Shown here in pieces: positions 1 through 7,948 of a stretch of 64,000 bases of DNA. Every line of letters starts with the position of its first letter. The stretch's first letter is position 1. The DNA comes from Allorhodopirellula solitaria (GTDB lineage Bacteria > Planctomycetota > Planctomycetia > Pirellulales > Pirellulaceae): assembly GCF_007859855.1 (NCBI RefSeq), contig NZ_SJPK01000001.1, positions 186,001-250,000 on the forward strand, given 5' to 3'. A program made the position numbers and the translations under genes. The notes under the pieces were generated by a model. It had not been told where the DNA came from, did not search any database, and worked only from the letters and a program-made list of their open reading frames with translations.

Positions 1-1526
1 CCCATCGCGAGCATGCCTTGCGAATCCCCGAATGGAAAGGCGATGTTGAATCCACCAAAGCGCTCGTTGGCGTCACTGCGGCGGGCGACGACAAGTTGCA
101 AATCGTACTCAGCGGGCACGTCGTGCGGCAGTTCCAACACCGCGCGGAGCCCGCGTTTGAAGTCGGGCGTTAATAGTTGTCCCGCTTCAACTCGCCACTG
201 ACCAACGATGCTGTCCCGGACTGCATCAATCTTCTCGATCGCATCGACGTGTTGGTTCTCTTGCCCTGATTCCGGTAGCGTTAATCGTAGCATTGGCGAG
301 GCAGGATCGCCAAATTGTGTCGACTGAAATAGCAAAGATCCAAGTTTCGTTGACTGGAAAAACCAAGCATCGATAAGCAACAGCAGTACGATGAAGCTGC
401 TTGCCAACAAGGTCGCTGTCAGCAAACGCCCGAGCCAAAATGGGCGTTGCCGGTTCTCGGAGATATCGGAATTCTTGCTCGCCGTTTTGATGTTCTGATC
501 GATGGCGATGAATGGAGTCAATACTCCGATCACTTCACTGGGCGTTTGAAAGCGATCCGCGGGGTCTGGAGACATCATCCGCTTGATGACGTCTCGCAGG
601 GCGTTCGGTACCTTGTCTTGATCGACCCCATTTTGGGGTGAATCATTCTTGTCTTGTCTACTTTGAACGTCTGTCGTTTCTTTTAGCTCCCGAGGCGGTC
701 GACCATGCAACAGAAACTTCAGTGTCGATCCGAGTGAATAAATATCGCTGCGAATGTCGGCTTGGCGTGCATCCTGTGCCTGTTCCGGTGCCACGTAATC
801 TGGCGTTCCCATGAACGTTCCAATCGCGGTGATGCTATGGTCCGCGGTCTGCTCGTTCTCATCCGAATCGCCTTGCATGGCAAATGAAGCCAAACCAAAA
901 TCGAGAATCTTGACCGTGACGCCAGATAACTCCACTGAACTTTCGAGTGGGCGGTTCTTCGAGTCTAACATCAACATCAAATTTTGGGGTTTAATGTCGC
1001 GGTGGACCATGCCGTTTTCAAACGCATGCTGCAAGCCGGCAGCAACTTGCGATATGCACCCGCAGGCAACCGGAACTGACAAAGGCCCTCGCTGCTTCAC
1101 CAGTTCACCCAGGTTGATTCCATCGACATACTCCATGACCAACAAATGCAGTTCACCGACCTGTTCGGCGTCGAAGGCCGTCACGATGTTCGGATGGGCC
1201 AACCGAGCCGCAGCCTTGACTTCTCGTTGGAAGCGTTGCACCGTTTTCGCGTTTCGGATCAACTCGGGTTTGATCACTTTGATCGCTACCGAGCGATCCA
1301 TCAGGCGATGTCGAGCTTTGTAGACACTGCCCATACCGCCTTGTCCGATTGCCTGAAGCACTTCGTAACGCGGATGAGTGGCAAGTTCAGCGGACACTGA
1401 GGACAACTGCGAAGAACCTTCGCCAGCGATTGAAAAACCTGACTCACCACCGACCGCTTGGTTTTCGTCAGCCGTTTCCCGATCGCCAATGTGTTCAGGG
1501 TCCGAATGCGGAGAGGGGTCGGTCAT
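1..1526 (-). CDS. Ser/Thr protein kinase with transmembrane segment (3' end beyond window)
   Basis: This is a membrane-anchored Hanks-type Ser/Thr kinase. The translation from the ATG at 1526 starts MTDPSPHSDPEH and has a glycine loop (IGQGGMGSVY), a VAIKVIK lysine, the catalytic HRDIKPQN loop near 997-1010, a DFG motif and an APE-like segment (YVAPEQ). The kinase domain is followed by a hydrophobic stretch (LLASSFIVLLLLIDAWFF) near 360-420, then an extracytoplasmic part that runs off the left edge, so the C-terminus is not seen. The ECF sigma factor at 2056-2661 is on the same strand upstream. Sigma factor/kinase pairs are common in planctomycetes, and the two may form one signalling unit. 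The substrate is unknown. A GTG codon directly before the ATG is an alternative start. Confidence 0.9.
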   Translation of the reverse strand, partial: MTDPSPHSDPEHIGDRETADENQAVGGESGFSIAGEGSSQLSSVSAELATHPRYEVLQAIGQGGMGSVYKARHRLMDRSVAIKVIKPELIRNAKTVQRFQREVKAAARLAHPNIVTAFDAEQVGELHLLVMEYVDGINLGELVKQRGPLSVPVACGCISQVAAGLQHAFENGMVHRDIKPQNLMLMLDSKNRPLESSVELSGVTVKILDFGLASFAMQGDSDENEQTADHSITAIGTFMGTPDYVAPEQAQDARQADIRSDIYSLGSTLKFLLHGRPPRELKETTDVQSRQDKNDSPQNGVDQDKVPNALRDVIKRMMSPDPADRFQTPSEVIGVLTPFIAIDQNIKTASKNSDISENRQRPFWLGRLLTATLLASSFIVLLLLIDAWFFQSTKLGSLLFQSTQFGDPASPMLRLTLPESGQENQHVDAIEKIDAVRDSIVGQWRVEAGQLLTPDFKRGLRAVLELPHDVPAEYDLQLVVARRSDANERFGGFNIAFPFGDSQGMLAM

Positions 1527-2055
1527 CACAAATTTCGGAAATAAGCAGCCATGCGTCGGGAGTATCCCCTGTCAAGACTCGATAATAGCCGATCTTGAGT
1601 TGCTTTGCTGGCTCCGGCTAGAACCAGGAATGAAGGGCAGTGTCGGTGTGGTCGTCATGCACGCTTGTTTCATCTCCACCCACCCGAAAAAACGTGCTTT
1701 TTGGTTGCCGGACCCGATGTTTGACAAAACCGCAGAAGTCTCTGAAGTGCTCGCACGAACCCCCGAAGAACGGCAATTTGACAAGAACCGGGCGAAGGTT
1801 CCCAGCGAGGAGAGAGGCCGAAGAACGGGCAATCGGTTGAAATCGCGCCGATGCGAGCCTCAATCAATCGTGGAACACGACGCCAGCCGGCAACCGGCAG
1901 AAGTTTTCCGAGAACTCGGTGGTCCCAAGCCGCGTTTGCGGTCCGGCGCACCAGTTGACCGCTGCGGTTGGAAAGACGCTTCACAAAAGCGGACAGCAAC
2001 GGAGGGGTGCCAAGTGAGACGAAGGTACCTCAAGCCAGCAAGTGTTGCGCGTCGG
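1527..2055. other. Intergenic stretch, no supported gene
   Basis: About 530 bases lie between the sigma factor and the kinase. Open frames exist on both strands (for example minus 1670-1999), but they are arginine- and serine-rich, resemble no family I know and overlap one another. I see no clear terminator or RNA. Confidence 0.4.
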
Positions 2056-2661
2056 TCAATCGATCCGATAGCCAGATCCCAATTTTTGCTCCAACGTCGC
2101 GTGACCCTGTGTGCGAGCGTATCGAACTTGGTCGTACGTCAATTCGAGGCGATCTGCGATTTCACGCAGCGATAATCCGCCGCAGTCGAGAAACAGAATT
2201 GTTCGAAAGGGCTCATCAAGGCCGTCGATCGCCGTGCGGACGTCGATACGCTGCTCGATTATCTCAATGCGCTCCCCTGGAGGATCAAGTTCAAGGGGAA
2301 GGTCGCGACCATGGCGTCGGCGTTGAGAACGGATTGCCTCATGGCACTGACGAAACGGGATTGTTCTCAACCAGTTCCCGAATTGCTCTGGCGGACGATC
2401 GAACTGATAGCCCAGGTCGGATCGCCTTTGCAGTTGGCGAGCCAGCAGCAACATCGCGTCGTGAGCCACATCGTCTGCCCAGCCGAAGGGCGCGCCGGTT
2501 TCGATGACCGAAATTTCGGCACATCCCCACAGTTGCGATCTATAGAATTCGTTGCCGGCAAAAAGTTGCCAAACCTCGAGCCATGAGTGCGCGTGTTGCA
2601 ACGCGTCGACGAACTCGGATCGAAGGTCCTCCCAAAGCTCGTCTGTTTCCCAACCACTCAT
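2056..2661 (-). CDS. ECF-type RNA polymerase sigma factor
   Basis: This is a sigma-70 family factor of about 201 residues, starting at MSGWETDELW. The N-terminal half reads as sigma region 2. The C-terminal part has a region-4 helix-turn-helix (LDEPFRTILFLDCGGLSL, then REIADRLELTYDQVRYARTQ). I chose the ATG at 2661 because an upstream in-frame ATG at 2856 would only add an arginine/lysine-rich extension with no domain. The protein kinase at 1-1526 lies downstream on the same strand after a gap of about 530 bases. Planctomycete ECF factors are often coupled to kinases, and the fused version at 5633-7156 suggests the same logic. No anti-sigma gene is visible next to it. Target promoters are unknown. 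Confidence 0.8.
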   Translation of the reverse strand: MSGWETDELWEDLRSEFVDALQHAHSWLEVWQLFAGNEFYRSQLWGCAEISVIETGAPFGWADDVAHDAMLLLARQLQRRSDLGYQFDRPPEQFGNWLRTIPFRQCHEAIRSQRRRHGRDLPLELDPPGERIEIIEQRIDVRTAIDGLDEPFRTILFLDCGGLSLREIADRLELTYDQVRYARTQGHATLEQKLGSGYRID

Positions 2662-3187
2662 CAATCGGCCCCGCTGAAGGATTCCTGGGTCAGCGACGGA
2701 CGAGGAGCGAAAAGATTGCTTTGGCCGCCGAACCAGTCCTATGCTCTGGTCCCGTAGCCAATGGGAAAGATTCGCCGCAAGAGCAAATTGTTTTCTTCGT
2801 TTGCGGATTGGCGGCATCCTGGGACGACGCTTTTTGAGTTTTGAATCGAAATGCAAATTTAAAGACGTCGCTCATCGGCATCTCGAAACAACAATTCGCT
2901 GCCACGCGGTTGGGTGGATTGATCTTTGACTGCGGAGTTTTAAACGCCGGATACTCCACATTTCCCAGCAGATTTGCTTGTCGCCCGGTACGTCGCGTCG
3001 AATCTTGAAAACCCTCAGGATTGCGTGCCACGATCGGGAGACTCGACGCATAGAGAGTAACGAACAAGCAGCCAATCGAGATCGCCTTCGTAGCCGTTGC
3101 TCAATGGCGGGCGGCATCAACGAATGGTCAGTAAACAGTGGCGAGACATCGCCATCAGCCCCGGCAAATTGAGGATCGAACAAACTG
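2662..3187. other. Intergenic stretch between divergent genes
   Basis: This stretch separates the divergent sigma factor (minus) and glycosyltransferase (plus). It probably holds both promoters, but I cannot point to convincing -35/-10 pairs. Short open frames on both strands look like chance. Confidence 0.4.
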
Positions 3188-3826
3188 ATGAATCCAATCC
3201 ACGAAGGTTCATTCGATCAACCAGACGAAGGCATTCTGTACGTTGCAATCGGATGGCGAATGCGACGGCCGCTCGAGCGATCAATCGCGTCGGTTCGCAA
3301 ATTTTTGAACCTGCCGATTACCGTCATCACCGACCTCGATGGAATCCATCACGTCGATGTTGTCAAAAAAGTGAAGTGGAATCGAACGCCAGGGTATGCA
3401 GTTAAGCCGGCATTCATTCCGCAGCTTCCCTACGCGCGAACGATGGTTCTCGATACGGACACGATCATCCTGCGTTCCGACGCCGCAGCACCCATGCGGC
3501 TGATCACTGATCAATATGGCTATCATGCGGCTGCCGTTCAATCGCTCAATGGACGCACCGATGAGGTCCGGGTTCTGTCCTGCACGCCGAGTTGCAATTC
3601 CGGTGTGCTATTTCTGCGACGGTCCCCGCGTGTGAGAAAGGCAATGAAGCTCTGGAGGCAATATTATCCAGGAAAAGGAAGTGAAGAGGTTTTTCTGACA
3701 AGGGCACTGCTGACCGCGGCGGTTCCCACGTTTTGGCTTCCTCGCGAGTGGAATGATCGCGGACGCGGCAACCAGTCACAGCGAAAGGTTCGTATTTCGC
3801 ATCCCAAGCCGATAAAAAGTCGATGA
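3188..3826 (+). CDS. Putative nucleotide-sugar glycosyltransferase (GT-A fold)
   Basis: A protein of 212 residues that reads as a small GT-A type glycosyltransferase. It has a beta-strand and DxD motif (MVLDTDTIIL, residues 87-95) of the kind that binds a metal and the nucleotide sugar. Before it come ITVITDLDG (45-52) and a lysine-containing KPAFIPQLPYARTMVLDTD segment typical of GT8-like or capsular sugar transferases. CNSGVLFLRRS follows at about 135, where GT8 enzymes have their N-S-G motif. There is no signal peptide or membrane segment. The C-terminus is short and ends in a basic tail. The methyltransferase-like gene at 3949 follows on the same strand after 122 bases, so the pair may modify a surface glycan, though this is inference. 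The donor and acceptor sugars cannot be read from the sequence. Confidence 0.65.
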   Translation: MNPIHEGSFDQPDEGILYVAIGWRMRRPLERSIASVRKFLNLPITVITDLDGIHHVDVVKKVKWNRTPGYAVKPAFIPQLPYARTMVLDTDTIILRSDAAAPMRLITDQYGYHAAAVQSLNGRTDEVRVLSCTPSCNSGVLFLRRSPRVRKAMKLWRQYYPGKGSEEVFLTRALLTAAVPTFWLPREWNDRGRGNQSQRKVRISHPKPIKSR

Positions 3827-3948
3827 GGCAGGTGTATCGCCGACGGCAGCTTGGCCAGCGTTGGGTAATCTGGCTGGCGATCAATTTCAAATCGCAGTGT
3901 TTGCCGAGCAATCGCCGCGAATAAAAGTCGAGAGAGAGAATTGATTCA

Positions 3949-4437
3949 ATGAAACATCTTCGCATCATTCCTACGCCAGAGCCTGCGGTCGAGTTGACTC
4001 CGTGGATGACCTGCTTAGAAATTGAGGCGATTGAAAGGCTGCTCCACTCGGACTGGCACGTTTTGGAATACGGTTCAGGCGGTTCGACAACATGGCTCTC
4101 CGCGAGGGTCGATCGAGTTACCTCTATCGAACACGATCAAAACTGGGGAGGGGATATCCATCAAGTCGCATCAAACGTGGACCTGCGATTGGTTCCGCCC
4201 GAATGGCCTCTGAAGAAAAGATTTGGCCCGGCGGAGCCTGGACAGTTTGAATCCTACGTCGCAGCCGCGGATGATATCTCGCCAAACCTAGTGATCGTTG
4301 ACGGTCGTGATCGTGTCAGATGTGCCGAACGATGGACACGCAAATCCCTTGTTCTGCTTCACGATGCAAACCGAAGACGCTATCAATCCTTGAATTTGCA
4401 ATTCATTTGCGAATCTCTCGCAATCGTCAAACCGTAG
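3949..4437 (+). CDS. Class I SAM-dependent methyltransferase-like protein
   Basis: A small protein of 162 residues with a Rossmann-type start. The sequence VLEYGSGGSTTWLS (38-51) matches SAM-binding motif I, SIEHDQNW follows as the acidic end of strand 2, and LVIVDGRDRVRCAE resembles the motif of strand 4. Proteins of this pattern often sit beside glycosyltransferases in polysaccharide clusters, as here, where it follows the GT-A gene. The length is short for a full methyltransferase (usually over 200 residues), so it may be a minimal version or lack the last strands. No substrate can be named. An XRE regulator gene converges on it 21 bases downstream. Confidence 0.6.
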   Translation: MKHLRIIPTPEPAVELTPWMTCLEIEAIERLLHSDWHVLEYGSGGSTTWLSARVDRVTSIEHDQNWGGDIHQVASNVDLRLVPPEWPLKKRFGPAEPGQFESYVAAADDISPNLVIVDGRDRVRCAERWTRKSLVLLHDANRRRYQSLNLQFICESLAIVKP

Positions 4438-4458
4438 TCAGCATCCCGTCGACGATGC

Positions 4459-4839
4459 TCATCTCGATTGACTCCCGACAAGGGTGCGTGATTCGTTGCA
4501 GCGTACTTGCACCTCACTGATTGCGTCCATCAGCTCATCATCCGAGAGCTGACCCGCGATACGAATCAGCGCAGGCATGGTGGTTGGGTGCCGGCGAATG
4601 ATTGGCTCCAGATCTTCAGGAATTCGGTCTGCCAAACCGATCCAGTAATCAGGATCGTCGCCAAGAATCTCAGCGATTCTGGCCGCCCGACTCGCCGTCA
4701 CCGGGGCGTACCTCTGCTGCTCAACCTGCGAAAGATACGTCGAGCTGACGCCAATTAACTCCGCAAACTTCCGCAACGAATACCCATGATTCAGTCGCTC
4801 TTTTCGGAGACGGCCTCCAAACCCATGTTTTTCAAACAC
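4459..4839 (-). CDS. XRE-family helix-turn-helix regulator
   Basis: A protein of 126 residues with an N-terminal cro/C1-type helix-turn-helix: FGGRLRKERLNHGYSLRKFA, then ELIGVSSTYLSQVEQQRYAP (residues about 8-47), continuing into ARIAEILGDDPDYWIGLADR, which is usual for XRE proteins related to antitoxins or phage-type repressors. The C-terminal half is helical and acidic. No toxin gene sits beside it in either direction: downstream it converges on the methyltransferase-like gene, and upstream is a gene-poor stretch. A set of inverted repeats lies about 140-215 bases upstream of the start (4978-5055) and could hold operators, though the distance is large. Function beyond DNA binding is unknown. 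Confidence 0.8.
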   Translation of the reverse strand: MFEKHGFGGRLRKERLNHGYSLRKFAELIGVSSTYLSQVEQQRYAPVTASRAARIAEILGDDPDYWIGLADRIPEDLEPIIRRHPTTMPALIRIAGQLSDDELMDAISEVQVRCNESRTLVGSQSR

Positions 4840-5276
4840 TGCAATTCCCTCATTGGATCACGCAATCTCGAACAACGCGGACGGCCAATCCTACCGCGTC
4901 AGCAACGCCCGAATGCTATCCATTGCCCGTGACACGTTTGGTCGCACCCGCCCCGAAATTCATCGAAAAGCTCGAACAGCGAATAACCCAGAGCCGAAAA
5001 CACGCACACTCCCGCTGGGTTATTCGCTAAACTGGTCATTCGCTCATAACCCAGCCGCCGAGACCATCCGATGCCTTCCGCAAGCCGTCTTGACCACTCA
5101 ATTTTTTAGTCGCCTTTCGCTTCGCGAAAGCAGCGTCTTCCAGAATAAGCCGACGTTGGTCCCACGGACCGACGCCGGCTTTTTTCGTGCCCTACCGCTT
5201 ATCTGGCAAAGACTTACGTCAACGTTGCCGGCTTCAATCTAGATCTACAACACGGCTCTCGTTCGGATAGAACCAG
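4840..5276. other. Intergenic stretch with inverted repeats
   Basis: No convincing gene is present between the XRE regulator and the ferredoxin. A plus-strand open frame at 4853-5242 has no recognisable domain. The stretch contains the inverted repeat set at 4978-5055. Confidence 0.5.
4978..5055. repeat. Inverted repeat with 14-base arms and a third partial copy
   Basis: AGCGAATAACCCAG (4978-4991) is mirrored exactly by CTGGGTTATTCGCT (5015-5028), with a 23-base loop. A third, imperfect version (ATTCGCTCATAACCCAGC) follows at 5038-5055. There is no T-run, so a terminator is unlikely. It may be an operator or a dispersed palindrome. Confidence 0.7.
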
Positions 5277-5537
5277 CTACTCGTGTGCAGACGGGCATTC
5301 CTGTGATATCTTAGCGTTGGTTTTGATGAATCCTTTCCATTGGTCCGGCACATCGTCTTCATAGAAAATTGCTTCGGTCGGGCATTCAGGCACGCAAGCT
5401 CCGCAGTCGATGCACTCATCGGGGTCAATGTAAACCATGGGCTCGTCTTCGCTCGTGGAAAAGCACTCGACCGGGCAAACCGGTAGGCAGGCTTTGTCTT
5501 TGCACCCGATGCAGGGCTGCGTAACGACCATCGTCAT
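5277..5537 (-). CDS. 7Fe-type ferredoxin (3Fe-4S/4Fe-4S)
   Basis: A small electron carrier of 86 residues. Two cluster motifs are visible near the N-terminus: CIGCKDKACLPVCP (spacing C-x2-C-x4-C-x3-CP, as in 7Fe ferredoxins such as Azotobacter FdI) and CIDCGACVPECP (C-x2-C-x2-C-x3-CP). The acidic patch between them is usual. I chose the ATG at 5537 (MTMVVTQPC) because a GGAGA element lies just upstream and because family members start at this point. A longer reading to 5618 would only translate dispersed repeats. It is divergent from the sigma-kinase fusion gene with about 95 bases between the starts. The electron donors and acceptors are not evident from the neighbours. Confidence 0.9.
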   Translation of the reverse strand: MTMVVTQPCIGCKDKACLPVCPVECFSTSEDEPMVYIDPDECIDCGACVPECPTEAIFYEDDVPDQWKGFIKTNAKISQECPSAHE

Positions 5538-5552
5538 TTTCGTGTCTCCAGA

Positions 5553-5612
5553 AGTAGGATAGGCTTCTAGCCTGTCGGTAATTTCCATCACAGGCAGGAT
5601 GCCCATGCCACT
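5553..5612. repeat. Pair of dispersed repeat fragments in divergent promoter region
   Basis: The stretch at 5553-5576 (AGTAGGATAGGCTTCTAGCC and onward) and the stretch at 5592-5612 (AGGCAGGATGCCCATGCCAC and onward) look like halves of dispersed palindromes of planctomycete type. They lie between the ferredoxin and sigma-kinase starts, so they may overlap promoters. Assignment to a family rests on recollection. Confidence 0.45.
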
Positions 5613-5632
5613 TAGCAAGTGAGAAAGCGAGT

Positions 5633-7156
5633 TTGGAACCGGACACCAGCCACGAAGAAAAGGCGAAAGTTTCCGATTCGATCACGGATCGGCCGGATGG
5701 CTGGTTGCTGCGCGAGTGGAAATCAGGCAACGAACGGGCTGCCGAAGTCCTCCTCGACCGCTACGCGATCCGCTTGGTGGCCTTGGTCGCCAGTCGCCTG
5801 AACCGTCGCTACCAGGCCTCGATTGATCCGAGCGAAGTCGTTCAGTCGGCGATGGGTAGCTTCTTCGATGCCGCCCGGCACAGTCGCATTCAGGTCAGTG
5901 GCAGTGTTTCGCTGTGGCGACTGCTCGCGACATTCGCTCGCCGAAAGATGGCTCGCTCGATTGAACGTCAATCTGCGATCAAACGGGGCGGCGATCAGAT
6001 CCAGCACTCACTTTCCGTTGTGGACGAGGCGACGAGTCCATACTCACTTTCCGTACTGGACGAGGCCACGAGTCCACACAGTCTCGATACCCAGGGACTC
6101 GTCGCCTCGTCCACTACCACACAAGATGAGGCGGACGCATTTCTCACGACGTTGAGGACAGAACTGACCGACGATCTGTTTGCGATCGTCGAGGGGTTGC
6201 TATTGGGCCAGACGCAGCGGGAGCTAGCCGAATCGCTGGGGATCGCCGAACGAACCGTTCGTCGCCGCCTGTCGCGAATACGCAGACTGCTCGCTCCAAA
6301 ATCCGCAATCGCCGAAGTGACCGCACTCGCGGCGGAAAGCCTGCCGGCGTTGCCTCGCGTCAACTACAACGAGTTTGTACTTGGCAAATTGATCGGTAGC
6401 GGCGGATTTGGCAAAGTCTATCTTGCCAGAATGCAATCCGACGGCCGAACGGTAGCTGTCAAATTCCTTCGCAAAGCGTTCTGGCAAATCGAAGAAGCTC
6501 GCCAGTCGTTCCTGCGCGAGATCAATATCGCGTCGCAGATCAGTCATCCCGGTATCATTCGCTATCTCGGATACGGTGAGTCCCCACACGGCGGTCCGTA
6601 CGTCATTAGCAAGTGGATTGATGGGCAATCACTTCAAAATGCCTCTGACGCGGAAGAGCAACAGTGGATCAGTTGGCTCGTGCAAATCTGCGAGGCGATC
6701 CAAGCAGTACATCAAGTAGGCCTGATCCACGGCGACCTGACGCCGAACAACATTCTCGTCGATGCTCAAGATCGAATCACAATCACCGACTTTGGGTTTT
6801 CCCAAGCGTCCGCTAAATCGGCTTTGCCAGTACTCGGCGGAACGCTTGGATTCGCGGCACCCGAGCAAATTACCCCAGCTTTCGGATCCATCAGTTTCAA
6901 AACCGACATCTACGCCATCGGCGGGCTTCTTCATTGGGTTCTATTTAGACAACCACCCAACGCAGGTCAAAGCTTCGAGGATACGCTTACGCAAACGCTC
7001 TCGCCTCAGCATCCTCGAGTGTCAACCTTCGACGCTATTCTCCCAGCATTTCGCAAAATCCTGATTGCCACGCTTCGCAAGCCACCCGCCGACCGATCAA
7101 TGGGCCTGACTGATATCATTCAAGCGTTGTTAGAGACGACAAGGAAAGCCAGGTGA
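5633..7156 (+). CDS. ECF sigma factor fused to Ser/Thr protein kinase
   Basis: A two-part regulator of 507 residues. Residues about 25-115 are sigma region 2 (LLDRYAIRLVALVASRLNRR, then DPSEVVQSAMGSFF). Residues about 165-222 are region 4 with its helix-turn-helix (LLLGQTQRELAESLGIAERT, then VRRRLSRIRRLL). From about 246 comes a Hanks-type kinase: glycine loop GSGGFG (255-260), lysine in VAVKFL (K277), HGDLTPNN catalytic loop (D368, N373) and DFG (386-388), all key residues present. The start is TTG at 5633 because a stop lies 12 bases upstream in frame and no ATG follows before region 2. The linker at about 126-163 is encoded by palindromic repeats (see 6018-6117). No membrane segment is present, so this is a soluble one-piece sigma-kinase in which phosphorylation may control promoter binding. 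Confidence 0.88.
   Translation: MEPDTSHEEKAKVSDSITDRPDGWLLREWKSGNERAAEVLLDRYAIRLVALVASRLNRRYQASIDPSEVVQSAMGSFFDAARHSRIQVSGSVSLWRLLATFARRKMARSIERQSAIKRGGDQIQHSLSVVDEATSPYSLSVLDEATSPHSLDTQGLVASSTTTQDEADAFLTTLRTELTDDLFAIVEGLLLGQTQRELAESLGIAERTVRRRLSRIRRLLAPKSAIAEVTALAAESLPALPRVNYNEFVLGKLIGSGGFGKVYLARMQSDGRTVAVKFLRKAFWQIEEARQSFLREINIASQISHPGIIRYLGYGESPHGGPYVISKWIDGQSLQNASDAEEQQWISWLVQICEAIQAVHQVGLIHGDLTPNNILVDAQDRITITDFGFSQASAKSALPVLGGTLGFAAPEQITPAFGSISFKTDIYAIGGLLHWVLFRQPPNAGQSFEDTLTQTLSPQHPRVSTFDAILPAFRKILIATLRKPPADRSMGLTDIIQALLETTRKAR
6018..6117. repeat. Palindromic repeat (DEATSP/LVASST type) inserted in frame
   Basis: TGGACGAGGCGACGAGTCCA (6021-6040) and TGGACGAGGCCACGAGTCCA (6057-6076) are direct copies. 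GGACTCGTCGCCTCGTCCAC at 6095-6114 is the inverted copy. They translate as VVDEATSP, VLDEATSP and GLVASSTTT in the sigma region 2 to region 4 linker. The same palindrome occurs in noncoding DNA at 54524-54587 inside a MITE-like element, which shows that it is a dispersed repeat and not a protein motif. Confidence 0.85.
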
Positions 7157-7180
7157 TTCGTCATGTGCATGGGGGGCTAA

Positions 7181-7630
7181 CGCAGCCACAATGCGAACGA
7201 GCGAGGCAACCAGCTATCGCTCGAACTGCTGCACGAAGTCGTCGCCACAAACGACAAGAAACGTTTCGCACTCAGCGACGACGGCCTACGGATTCGAGCC
7301 AGCCAAGGTCACTCGGTATCCGGTGTCGACTTGAAACTTGATGAGCAAACGCCGCCCGACACGCTCTACCACGGAACCGTCGCCTCATTCATCGAGAGTA
7401 TTCGCGCCGACGGACTTCGGAAGCGATCGCGCAACCACGTCCACCTATCCCCTGACGAAACAACTGCAACCAAAGTCGGTTCACGACGAGGCACCCCAGT
7501 TGTCCTCCGAGTCGACGCGGCGACGATGCACCAACAAGGCCACCGTTTCTTTGTTTCGGCTAATGGAGTCTGGCTGGTCGATGCTGTGCCGACGGCGTTC
7601 TTGACGTTCCCAGCCGAGAAGATCGAGTGA
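7181..7630 (+). pseudogene. kptA: RNA 2'-phosphotransferase (Tpt1/KptA), N-terminus missing
   Basis: The frame reads LLHEVVATNDKKRFALSDDG, then LRIRASQGHSV, VDLKL, LYHGT, LRKRSRNHVHLS, and RRGTPVVLRVDAATM to the end. This is the C-terminal two-thirds of KptA, the enzyme that moves a 2'-phosphate from RNA to NAD. The usual first 40 or so residues (the SKFLSYVLRH region) are absent: a stop codon lies at 7178-7180 and no ATG occurs at the right place, the first possible start being TTG at 7331. The catalytic region with H-G-T is present. It is followed after 7 bases by a decayed ADP-ribosylglycohydrolase, so the pair appears to be dying. A functional short form starting internally cannot be excluded but is unlikely because the first lobe is lost. 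Confidence 0.75.
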
Positions 7631-7637
7631 GTCACCA

Positions 7638-7948
7638 ATGAGCGGCAAGGTCATCACTGGATGCATTTTAGGAACCGCCGTTGGCGATGCGTTGGGATTG
7701 CCGTACGAAGGCGTCTCGCCGCTACGGGCACCGCCGTCCTTGGAGCCGCGATCGACGATGTGCCGAGAATGCTGGACTGGACTTCGTCCGAGCGTCACCG
7801 CGACTCACGCACACGGACCCGAAAGCCGAGTGCAAAGCAGTCGATGTCGCGTTGTCGGCAAAGCATTCGCGAGATCCTGGATGCGAACCTTTGGCGCGAT
7901 CACATTGTCGATGCGATCGGTGACGAGGGAATTGAAGTGAGGGATTGA
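7638..7948 (+). pseudogene. ADP-ribosylglycohydrolase (DraG-type) remnant
   Basis: The reading frame from 7638 starts [30 protein letters not shown], which is the N-terminus of ADP-ribosylglycohydrolases. After about 30 residues the homology breaks off. A second frame contains [20 protein letters not shown] (about 7798-7860), which matches the internal THTDP segment of the family. Large internal deletions and a frame change therefore split what should be a protein of about 300 residues into fragments. The enzyme removes ADP-ribose from proteins or RNA. Next to kptA it would suit NAD-linked RNA repair, but both genes are broken here. Confidence 0.65.

Noticed and set aside
1378-2175. Plus-strand open frame of 265 residues
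   Set aside because: It overlaps the kinase start and the sigma factor end on the other strand and has no recognisable fold.
4853-5242. Plus-strand open frame of 129 residues
   Set aside because: No domain, and it runs across the inverted repeats; likely chance.
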